Shown here: piece after piece, positions 28,043-35,242 of the stretch
Numbering within the stretch: the first letter of the stretch is position 1
Layout: each line of letters opens with the position of its first letter
Assembly (NCBI GenBank): GCA_001618615.1
Contig: LKHB01000057.1
Span: forward strand, 1 to 64,000
Reading direction: 5' to 3'
From: Fermentibacter danicus
Lineage (GTDB): Bacteria; Fermentibacterota; Fermentibacteria; Fermentibacterales; Fermentibacteraceae
Length of the DNA stretch: 64,000 nucleotides
The notes under the pieces: model-generated
What the model was told of the DNA's origin: nothing
Seen by the model: the letters and a program-made list of their open reading frames with translations, nothing else
Database searches by the model: none
Made by a program: the position numbers and the translations under genes

Positions 28043-30211
28043 ATGACTGATACAGGATTCGACGTCGCAGGCCTGAAGGCCAGTCACAGGCCGGTTTCCG
28101 AGTTCAGGTACGAGAAGAGGCCGGTAGTCGCGGGCTACAACGACAGAACCCTCTACGTGAACGTCGGTGACGGGCGGATAGCCGAGAAGCCGGTCTCCGC
28201 GGACACCAGGGCCAAGTTCACAGGAGGCAAGGGATACGGGCTGAAGCTGCTCTGGGATGCGGTGACGCCCGCCACGAAATGGAACGATCCGGAGAACGAG
28301 GTCAACATCGCCACGGGGCCGGTCGGCGGGAACACGAACTACCCCGGTTCCGGAAAGTCCATCGTCGTCTCGATCTCCCCGACAACCGGGATTCCGATCG
28401 ACTGCAACGTCGGTGGATACTTCGGCCCCTTCCTGAAGTTCTCCGGCTTCGACGCCCTCGAATTGCAGGGCAGGGCCGAGAGGGACGTGATCGTCTACAT
28501 CGACGGGGACGAGGGCGTGGTGAAAATCTTCGAGGCCCCCGGGGAAGCCGTCGACAGCCATGTCCTGGCCGAGCAGATGGTGGCGATGTTCGCCAGGGAC
28601 GAGAACGACAGGCAGCACATATCCTCGGTGTCCGCCGGGAGCGGGGCCGAAAACTCCCTGATCGGATGCCTCAACTTCTCCTTCTATGACAAGCGGAGAA
28701 AGGTCGCCAGGCTCAAGCAGGCTGGAAGGGGCGGCATCGGGACCGTATTCCGCGACAAGAAGATAAAGGCCGTCGTGGTTAAGTATTCCAGTCTGGACGT
28801 CACCTCCAACAATCCGGCCGACCTTGCAAAGCTGCAGGAGACCGGCCTGAAGCTGCACAGGGAGATCATCGAGCTCGACGACCAGCAGTGCAGGATGAGG
28901 GAGATAGGAACCGCCCACCTCACCGAGATCATGAACGAATACGACCTGCTCCCCACATGCAACTACAAGTTCGGCAGCAGTCCGGACGCCGAAGGGATCA
29001 ATTCCCATGCGTTCTCAGCGATCGTCACGCACGGCCTTCCCGACGGCTGCTGGTACGGCTGCACGATGGCCTGTGCCAAGGCCGCGGACGGATTCGAGCT
29101 GGCCACGGGCCCCTACAAGGGACACAAGGTCACCGTGGACGGTCCGGAGTACGAGACGGTGGCCGGGTGCGGCGCCAACATCGGGGTCTTCGACCCGAGG
29201 GTCGTGCTGGAGCTGAACTTCTACTGCGACACCTACGGGATCGACACCATCTCCTTCGGCACCTCGACGGCCTTCATCATGGAGTGCTGGGAGAACGGGA
29301 TTCTAGATTCCGACCGCACCGGCGGCCTGGAGATAACCTGGGGCAACGGCCCTGCGGCGCTCGAACTCCTTCACAGGATAGGACGCGGAGAGGGATTCGG
29401 TCTGGTGGCCGGCCTCGGAGTGCGGCGGATGAAGGCGTACTTCGCCGAGCACTACGGCGCCGATCCGAAGTTTCTCCAGGACATAGGCTGCGAGTGCAAG
29501 GGGCTCGAGTACTCACAGTACGTGTCCAAGGAGTCGCTCGCCCAGCAGGGCGGGTACAGCATGGCCCTCAAGGGCCCGCAGCACGACGAGGCCTGGCTCA
29601 TCTTCATGGACATGGTGAACAACAGGATCCCGACCTTCGAGGACAAGGCCGAGGCTCTGTACTACTTCCCCATGTTCAGAACCTGGTTCGGGCTTCAGGG
29701 GCTCTGCAAGCTTCCCTGGAACGACATCGAGCCCGCCGACAACGCATCCACCGACGAGCCGGCGAAGGTTCCGGAACACGTGGACAACTATCTCGCCATC
29801 TACAAGGCAGTCACGGGAAACGATCTCGACAGGGAGGGCCTGATCCGGCAGTCGGCGAGGGTCTACAACTTCCAGAAGGTCTTCTGCATCAGGATGGGAA
29901 AGGGCCGCCGAATCGACGACCTGCCTCCCTACAGGATGGTCGGGCCGGTCACGGTCGAGGAGTACGAGTCCAGGGCCGACAGATACGACAAGCAGCTCAG
30001 GGAGCAGGTGGGTGTCGATCCGTCCGGCATGGACACCCCCGCGAAGATTGCCGCACTGCGGGCATACCGCGAGGACAGGTACGAGAAGCTCCAGGACGCC
30101 GTCTACAAGCGCAAGGGATGGACAAGGGAGGGGATACCGACGATCGAGACCCTTCAAGACCTCGGAATCGACTACCCGGAGGTCGTCGAAGTGGTGAAAC
30201 CCCTGCTTTGA
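28043..30211 (+). CDS. aldehyde:ferredoxin oxidoreductase family tungsten/molybdenum enzyme
   Basis: 722 residues, longer than the roughly 600 of classical AOR. The N-terminal AOR fold has FTGGKGYGLKLLWD and the pterin-binding GPVGGNTNYPGSGK and AGRGGIGTVFRDKKIKAV. The [4Fe-4S] ligands are CWYGCTMAC (about 336-344), with the usual distal Cys expected near GLCKLPW. The length and QHDEAWL region recall other AOR-family branches (BamB, WOR) more than aldehyde-specific AOR, so the substrate is unknown. It is cotranscribed with the polyferredoxin and the carrier protein. Confidence 0.9.
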   Translation: MTDTGFDVAGLKASHRPVSEFRYEKRPVVAGYNDRTLYVNVGDGRIAEKPVSADTRAKFTGGKGYGLKLLWDAVTPATKWNDPENEVNIATGPVGGNTNYPGSGKSIVVSISPTTGIPIDCNVGGYFGPFLKFSGFDALELQGRAERDVIVYIDGDEGVVKIFEAPGEAVDSHVLAEQMVAMFARDENDRQHISSVSAGSGAENSLIGCLNFSFYDKRRKVARLKQAGRGGIGTVFRDKKIKAVVVKYSSLDVTSNNPADLAKLQETGLKLHREIIELDDQQCRMREIGTAHLTEIMNEYDLLPTCNYKFGSSPDAEGINSHAFSAIVTHGLPDGCWYGCTMACAKAADGFELATGPYKGHKVTVDGPEYETVAGCGANIGVFDPRVVLELNFYCDTYGIDTISFGTSTAFIMECWENGILDSDRTGGLEITWGNGPAALELLHRIGRGEGFGLVAGLGVRRMKAYFAEHYGADPKFLQDIGCECKGLEYSQYVSKESLAQQGGYSMALKGPQHDEAWLIFMDMVNNRIPTFEDKAEALYYFPMFRTWFGLQGLCKLPWNDIEPADNASTDEPAKVPEHVDNYLAIYKAVTGNDLDREGLIRQSARVYNFQKVFCIRMGKGRRIDDLPPYRMVGPVTVEEYESRADRYDKQLREQVGVDPSGMDTPAKIAALRAYREDRYEKLQDAVYKRKGWTREGIPTIETLQDLGIDYPEVVEVVKPLL

Positions 30212-30408
30212 TGATCACCGTGAACGGTTCTCCCCACCCGTGGCACGACGGGATGACCGTGCGGAAGATTCTCGAGGAGAAAAGGTACACGTTTCCCCTC
30301 CTGGTGGTCAGGATCGACGGAAGGCTCGTGCCTCGCAGCGATTACGGAGAGACCACCGTGCCGGACGGCGCCGATGTTGACGTGATGCACCTGATGAGCG
30401 GCGGCTGA
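30211..30408 (+). CDS. ThiS/MoaD-like sulfur-carrier protein
   Basis: 65 residues with a ubiquitin-like pattern (MITVNGSPHPWHDGMTVRKI, then a DGADVDVMHLMSGG end). The terminal Gly-Gly is the site of adenylation and thiocarboxylation. The ATG overlaps the AOR stop. Adjacency to AOR and the nearby ThiF-like gene suggest it supplies sulfur for the metal-pterin dithiolene. A thiamine role is less likely, since no thi genes are present. Confidence 0.85.
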   Translation: MITVNGSPHPWHDGMTVRKILEEKRYTFPLLVVRIDGRLVPRSDYGETTVPDGADVDVMHLMSGG

Positions 30409-30441
30409 CTCCGGATCGCCGAGGCGGCCGGCGAAACAGAA

Positions 30442-30465
30442 GGGGCGGGCCCGGAGGCCCGCCCC
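30442..30465. terminator. hairpin terminator after the AOR operon
   Basis: A 10-bp GC stem GGGGCGGGCC/GGCCCGCCCC with a CGGA loop, lying between convergent genes. No T run follows. It shares its arms with the hairpin at 34357-34380. Confidence 0.7.
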
Positions 30466-30482
30466 GATCCGTCTAGCGGCGG

Positions 30483-30776
30483 TCAGTCGTTGCCGAGCGG
30501 CCTGCGCATCGGCGGGCGATCGCCCCTGTCCTTCTCCTGGGAGAAGTCCACGCGGACGGCCCTTCCGTCGATCATCGCGCCGTTCATGGCGTCCTTGGCC
30601 CTGGCGGCTTCCTCCTCCGTGGCGAACGTCACGAAGCCGAAGCCCCTGGAACGCCCGGTCTCCCTGTCCAGTACGACCCGGGCCTCCCTGACCTGGCCAT
30701 GAGGCGTGAAGGCATCGCGGAGTGTGATGTCATTGGTCGCCCATGCGAGACCACCGATAAACAGTTTGTTGCCCAT
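30483..30776 (-). CDS. RNA-recognition-motif protein (cold-shock Rbp type)
   Basis: 97 residues with one RRM: RNP2 LFIGGL and RNP1 RGFGFVTF, followed by a short basic Arg/Pro tail (KDRGDRPPMRR). This type is common in cyanobacteria and anaerobes and is often cold-induced. The start is ATG 30776 with AGGAAGG upstream. A leader of about 290 nt precedes it (see promoter 31077-31105). Confidence 0.93.
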   Translation of the reverse strand: MGNKLFIGGLAWATNDITLRDAFTPHGQVREARVVLDRETGRSRGFGFVTFATEEEAARAKDAMNGAMIDGRAVRVDFSQEKDRGDRPPMRRPLGND

Positions 30777-31076
30777 ATGCACCTTCCTTTCCGGGGTCAT
30801 GCCCCTTCAGAGACTCTGCGTGGTGAAGGTCCAACCCTTCCGGAAGACCGGAAGATGCCCGGGACGAGCGGCCCGGAAGACTTCGCGATTCTCGAAGCCT
30901 TCCATCCCTGCATGTCTTTCGGGGAACCGGCGCCGAGGTGTGGATTCGCGCAACTGGCGGCAGATCTTGCAAGGACGCTGAGGATAATAGGACCAGGCTC
31001 TCTTTCCGAACCATGAACCCTCCGGGAGTGACCCGGAACCACATCCCGCCCGAAGACACGCTCTTCGAGCAGCATG

Positions 31077-31105
31077 ATTCTCGTTTACCTGCATTCTTTC
31101 GTCAA
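31077..31105 (-). promoter_or_regulatory. putative promoter with long leader for the RRM gene
   Basis: On the minus strand TTGACG (31100-31105) and GAGAAT (31077-31082) are 17 bp apart. The spacer 30777-31136 contains no convincing gene, so the transcript would have about 290 nt of untranslated leader. Such a leader could carry temperature or autoregulatory structure. Confidence 0.45.
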
Positions 31106-31136
31106 GAGGCAATGCCATCCATTCACATGGACGGCA

Positions 31137-31511
31137 TCAGCCCCCCTCGCCGAGGAGTCGCTCGGCATCATCCAGACCGATCTCCCCTGATCTCAGGCGT
31201 GCGAGCACCTTTAACGCATCACGCTTCCCGGCCTCATTCCGCCCGGAGTCGTCAAGTGCCCTGAAGACCTCTTCCACCCGGAGCCTGGCCGTGGGATAGG
31301 AGACGCCCAGCACCTTCTGTACCTCCCTCAGGTTTCCCCGGGCGTCCAGGAACGCGTCGAAGACCTGCCTCAGGCCGTCATCCAGCCTGCAGACAGGGCA
31401 GGGGTCGAACTCCCCGACGACCTCCGAGCCGCAGTCGGGGCAGACCAGCTTCGTCACCAGGAGTGGCCTGGAGCAGGATGGGCACTTCGAGGGGATCGAC
31501 CTGTCAGGCAT
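31137..31511 (-). CDS. DUF2089 family zinc-ribbon/HTH protein
   Basis: 124 residues. The N-terminal zinc-ribbon pairs are CPSC, CPDC and CPVC (about 9-50). A helix-turn-helix-like block follows (FLDARGNLREVQKVLGVSYP then TARLRVEEV). The C-terminal ALKVLARLRSGEIGLDDAER is SHOCT-like and resembles the N terminus of the next gene upstream. It is likely a DNA-binding regulator. ATG 31511 overlaps the upstream gene's stop by 8 nt. Confidence 0.8.
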   Translation of the reverse strand: MPDRSIPSKCPSCSRPLLVTKLVCPDCGSEVVGEFDPCPVCRLDDGLRQVFDAFLDARGNLREVQKVLGVSYPTARLRVEEVFRALDDSGRNEAGKRDALKVLARLRSGEIGLDDAERLLGEGG

Positions 31512-32424
31512 CCGTTTCTCCCGAGGCATGGATGTTTCCTCCCATGGTCCTGGCAATGAGCCTGTGCTCCCTGTCCTTGCCGGATTCGAACGTGGCCCGT
31601 CCCGGGGAACCAAAAGAGCTTCCGGCAGCATCACCGGAGATCGTGCCCCCTATCGTTTCCAGCAGGAGCCCGAGCGATCCACGGGCTTCGGAGTCGAGTT
31701 CGATCGAGATGTTTCCGCCGATGGTCTTCGCGATCGAGCTTCCCGAGGGCTTGCCCGTAATGGCGATCCGGATCGTGCCCCCCATCGTCCTGGCCTTGAA
31801 GGGAGCGTTCATGCGGACGAGGTCGAGGTTGCCCCCCATCGTGCGGAGAGAGGAGGGGAAAGGCAGCCCGCAGGCCGAGATGTCTCCTCCCTTGGAGCGG
31901 GCCTTCAGCCTTCCGGTCGAAGCCGGCAGCTCCAGGGACAGGTTCCCTCCGGTCCAGATGACGATGACCTCATTGCCGCGATTGAAGACCCTCGCGGCCG
32001 AGCCCTGTCCGATTCTGGCGAAACCGCCCTCGATCGAGGAGACGGAAAGGCTCCCGGGAGCCTTTCCCCGGGGGTGGGTCACTCTGACGATGGAATCCTT
32101 CCCGACGGGGAAGGAACCCTCGGAGAGGGCCAGCTCTTCGCCGCAGGAACAGATCTCTTCTTCGTCGGGATCGAACTCCCCGGACTCCCCGGACTCCATC
32201 GCCTCACGCACCGCCGAGCCTATTCCCGCAACCGTCTCGCGGATCGTGTTCATCGCCTCGGCGATCGTGGACGCGCCCGTCGTCCTTCCATGCTCCGGCC
32301 TCGACTTCATGCCGCGCCGCTTCTGTCCGCCCTTCTCAAGCGCCGCCAGGAGCCGTTCTGCTCCTTCGACGTCGATCGTGCCCTCGGAGAGCATCCTCAG
32401 TATTTCTCTCTTCTCTTCGATCAT
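31504..32424 (-). CDS. DUF4097-type beta-helix protein with SHOCT-like N terminus
   Basis: 306 residues. The N-terminal helical unit (EKREILRMLSEGTIDVEGAE) is of the YvlB_N/SHOCT-like kind. A Cys pair (CSCGEE) lies near residue 93. The rest repeats a strand pattern such as SLRTMGGNLDL, ARTMGGTIRIAI and AKTIGGNISIEL, typical of DUF4097 adhesin-like beta helices. No signal peptide. The DUF2089 regulator is encoded downstream in the same unit. Start ATG 32424, with GGAG 7 nt upstream. Confidence 0.8.
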   Translation of the reverse strand: MIEEKREILRMLSEGTIDVEGAERLLAALEKGGQKRRGMKSRPEHGRTTGASTIAEAMNTIRETVAGIGSAVREAMESGESGEFDPDEEEICSCGEELALSEGSFPVGKDSIVRVTHPRGKAPGSLSVSSIEGGFARIGQGSAARVFNRGNEVIVIWTGGNLSLELPASTGRLKARSKGGDISACGLPFPSSLRTMGGNLDLVRMNAPFKARTMGGTIRIAITGKPSGSSIAKTIGGNISIELDSEARGSLGLLLETIGGTISGDAAGSSFGSPGRATFESGKDREHRLIARTMGGNIHASGETDA

Positions 32425-32477
32425 TCCAGCATCTCCAGATGATAGAAACCTCCACCCGCACACCGGGTGTTGCCAGA

Positions 32478-32505
32478 ACGATAACTCAACTTTCTATTTT
32501 GTCAA
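32478..32505 (-). promoter_or_regulatory. putative promoter for the DUF4097-DUF2089 unit
   Basis: Minus-strand TTGACA (32500-32505) and TATCGT (32478-32483) are 16 bp apart in an AT-rich pocket. They read into the gene starting at 32424. Confidence 0.55.
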
Positions 32506-32684
32506 TATCACTTATCTTTTTGATGTGGTTTGTTTCCCTTGTTCCGGAGAGCGTGGATTCCGGAGGAGGGATACCGCGCTCCCGGCCTGCCCGGGTTCAC
32601 GCCCGTGGCGGGGATGGACTCGGACCCCGGCCCGCCCCTCCCGGGGACTCGTCGCCGGATGGTGGGATTGTCCACCTGTTTGTG

Positions 32685-32690
32685 TATAAT
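32685..32690 (+). promoter_or_regulatory. possible -10 element for the secreted peptidase gene
   Basis: A perfect TATAAT about 90 nt before the peptidase start. No good -35 at 16-18 bp was found. The spacer 32425-32780 otherwise holds only this and the opposite-strand promoter. Confidence 0.35.
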
Positions 32691-32780
32691 CCCCTCGTGA
32701 GCCCGCTGAAGCGTTCCCCGGCAGGGAGGATGCTGAAGCCGTAAACGAAGTTGTCGATCCCAACATGAATGGAGGAAACC

Positions 32781-34334
32781 TTGAAGATCTCTCTTTCGCT
32801 TCTGGCCATACTCTGTGCCTTGTCCTCGGCGGGCGTGAGCAGCCCCCGCGAGGCTGCGGCGCTGGTATTCGACGATCTGCTCGCGTTGGACATCACGGGC
32901 AGAACAGTGTCCTATCTGCCCGAAGCCGTCTACCAGGGCCAGGGCATCGAGGCCTGGCACGAGACCGTGGTGAGCCCGTTCAGCGGCTATCTCGTCCTGG
33001 TGGACGACATGGCCCTTGCAAACTGGGAGCATCCATGCCGCTGGGTGTTCGTGGCCTTCGACGGCACGACGAGCATCGTCGAGATGCATACTCCTCCCCT
33101 CTGGCTCGAGAGGATGGAGGTCTACAGGACGAGCCTCCCGGCGGTTTCTTCCATCGACAACCGCCAGGCCCTCCTTGACTGGTTCGTGCCGAACCCGCAG
33201 ACCCCGGAAAACGATCCCGAGCACACCTACGCCTGGATCATCTCGGGCGGCGCCAATCAGGGCAGCAACCACATCCGGTACTACGGCGACGTGCAGTTCC
33301 TGTACCTGACGCTGACGCAGGACTACGGCTATACGAACGACCACATAGTGATCTGCTTCGCCGACGGGACGAATCCGGCGGTCGACAACTCCAGCGGCGG
33401 GAACTCAAATCCCGACCTTGACGGCGACGGCACCGTGGACTTCGACTTCGACGCCTCGTACGACGGCATCTGGAACGGCTACAACCAGATCCTGTCCCTC
33501 GTAGGATCCGACGATCACCTGTTCATATTCACAACCGACCATGGCGGTTCGGGCAAGGGGCTGACCAACCTGCCTCCCGAGGCCTACCTCAACCTGTGGA
33601 ACTCCCAGCAGTGGAACGACGACGCCTACGACACCTGGATCGACGCGTTCAACACCATCTCCCTCAACGTCGCGATGGAGCAGTGCTACTCAGGCGGGTT
33701 CCTGGCGGAGACCGTGCCGACCACAGGCAGCCAGCACCGGACCTTCACCTCTGCCGCGAACGGCTCCGAGTCGTCCTGGGCAGGCGCGACCATGCCCGAT
33801 TATGACGAGTGGGCCTATTGGTGGATCGGCGCGATGCATGGTTGGTTGCCGGCGGGCGGTTCCTACCCGGGAGGGGCGCTGCCCGGTAATCCCGACCTCA
33901 ACGACGACGGGTTCATAAGCTACGGCGAGGCTGCAAACCGGGCCAAGGCCTGGGATTCGTGCGCCCAGAGCGGCCAGGAGCACCCGCAGTACGACGACGA
34001 CCCTGATAGCTGCGGCGATCTCTACTACCTCGGCGGCAGAATCTACACCGGTATCGCCGACGAAACCAGCGAAGCCCCGCTTTCCTCGGGGCTTTCCTGC
34101 TCTGCCAACCCCTTCACGGGTGCCGCTGTCGTCAGCTTCGAGCTCTCGGTCCCGACGGAGATCACGCTCGAAGTTCTCGACATCGCGGGCAGGCGTGTGG
34201 CTACGCTCGCGGCGGGCGAGCTGGCTGCCGGCCGCCACGAGATCACCTGGAACGCCGAAGTTCCGACCGGCGTCTACCTCGTTCGCATGGACTCCCCGTC
34301 CACGATCGAGACGCTGCGACTCGTGAAGTTCTAG
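32781..34334 (+). CDS. secreted caspase-like (clan CD) cysteine peptidase with Por/T9SS C-terminal domain
   Basis: 517 residues. The signal peptide is MKISLSLLAILCALSSAG. The clan CD dyad is visible as His254 in FTTDHGGSG and Cys302 in MEQCYSGGF, as in C13 legumain-like enzymes. Two Asp-rich Ca2+-type loops (PDLDGDGTVDFD, PDLNDDGFISYGE) are present. The last 80 or so residues (SANPFTGAAVVSFELS then DIAGRRVATL and GVYLVRM) match the type IX secretion C-terminal domain. Start TTG 32781 lies 5 nt after GGAGG and gives a proper signal peptide; the upstream ATG 32769 overlaps that site. Confidence 0.88.
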   Translation: MKISLSLLAILCALSSAGVSSPREAAALVFDDLLALDITGRTVSYLPEAVYQGQGIEAWHETVVSPFSGYLVLVDDMALANWEHPCRWVFVAFDGTTSIVEMHTPPLWLERMEVYRTSLPAVSSIDNRQALLDWFVPNPQTPENDPEHTYAWIISGGANQGSNHIRYYGDVQFLYLTLTQDYGYTNDHIVICFADGTNPAVDNSSGGNSNPDLDGDGTVDFDFDASYDGIWNGYNQILSLVGSDDHLFIFTTDHGGSGKGLTNLPPEAYLNLWNSQQWNDDAYDTWIDAFNTISLNVAMEQCYSGGFLAETVPTTGSQHRTFTSAANGSESSWAGATMPDYDEWAYWWIGAMHGWLPAGGSYPGGALPGNPDLNDDGFISYGEAANRAKAWDSCAQSGQEHPQYDDDPDSCGDLYYLGGRIYTGIADETSEAPLSSGLSCSANPFTGAAVVSFELSVPTEITLEVLDIAGRRVATLAAGELAAGRHEITWNAEVPTGVYLVRMDSPSTIETLRLVKF

Positions 34335-34356
34335 TAGGCACTTCACGGACTCGGAT

Positions 34357-34380
34357 GGGGCGGGCCTCAGGGCCCGCCCC
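34357..34380. terminator. hairpin terminator after the peptidase gene
   Basis: A 10-bp stem GGGGCGGGCC/GGCCCGCCCC with a TCAG loop, 22 nt after the stop. The arms are identical to those of the hairpin at 30442-30465. A short pyrimidine run follows. Confidence 0.75.
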
Positions 34381-34569
34381 TCTACGTTTCGGGACCGGTG
34401 CGGGAGGAGGTGTTTCCACCAAACCGTCAGGGAACCCGGGGCGTTCGGCGGGGCTGGCGGGAACGCTGTCGGGTCATTTGATTGTCCCTTGTGTGGAAGG
34501 TCCGCCGGTTGTGCCGAATCTTCCGCAAGGATCGCGGAAACTGGTGAAGTCTTACGGAGGGAGCCTGCC

Positions 34570-34998
34570 ATGAGGCCGGTCACGCCCGAGGTTACTGTGG
34601 ACGCAATAATCGAACTGTCGGACGGCAGGATCGTTCTGGTCGACAGAAAGTTCTTCCCGAAGGGCTGGGCGCTGCCGGGCGGATTCGTGGACCCCGGCGA
34701 AAGCCTGGCTCATGCGGTACGCAGGGAGGCGAGGGAGGAGACATCCCTCGAAGTTGAGCCGGTGTCGCTGTTTCATGTCTATTCGAGGCCGTGGAGGGAC
34801 CCCAGGGGCGACACCGTCTCCGTAGTCTATCACTGCACAGCGGAAGGCGAACCCAGCGGCGCCGACGACGCCCTGAGAGCGGGCGCCTTCCTCCCCCGCG
34901 ACCTGCCCTTCGATTCCATGGCGTTCGACCATGCGACAATCGTCCGGCAGTTCCTGGAGTGGAAGGAGACGGGGCGGAAGCCTTCGCTCGAGGAGTGA
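34570..34998 (+). CDS. Nudix hydrolase
   Basis: 142 residues. The Nudix box runs from GGFVDPGESLAHAVRR to REAREETSLEV (about 37-62), with Ser in place of the usual Gly near its end. The catalytic REAREE glutamates are intact. It probably cleaves a nucleoside diphosphate-linked compound; the substrate cannot be told. Start ATG 34570 with GGAGGGAG upstream. Confidence 0.9.
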   Translation: MRPVTPEVTVDAIIELSDGRIVLVDRKFFPKGWALPGGFVDPGESLAHAVRREAREETSLEVEPVSLFHVYSRPWRDPRGDTVSVVYHCTAEGEPSGADDALRAGAFLPRDLPFDSMAFDHATIVRQFLEWKETGRKPSLEE

Positions 34999-35197
34999 CC
35001 GCGGGCAACCTTCCACCGCCGCCGGTTCCATCCATGCTCCGGAACCCTTGCAAGGCGAATATCCTGCTCCGTCAGGTATCCCGGTTCATAGAGTAGTCGT
35101 AGAAGAACCCGGGAGCCCGGGGTAGGCCCCAGCCGACCGGGTGGTCGATCGTGAACGCGATGCACGCTTCAGTGTCGGTCTCTTCACCAGACGGGAA

Positions 35198-35219
35198 GGG
35201 CGGCCCCGAAGGGCCGCCC
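35198..35219. terminator. hairpin terminator between Nudix and OmpA genes
   Basis: A 9-bp stem GGGCGGCCC/GGGCCGCCC with a CGAA tetraloop. It lies 23 nt downstream of the minus-strand OmpA-like gene and can terminate both directions. Confidence 0.75.
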
Positions 35220-35242
35220 CCCGCTGGATCGGTACTGTCGTC

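Noticed and set aside
35094..35180. Minus-strand open stretch ending FYDYSMNRDT just past the OmpA-like gene's terminator
   Set aside because: No start codon with a ribosome binding site. It begins inside a terminator hairpin and is too short to call; it could be a gene remnant.
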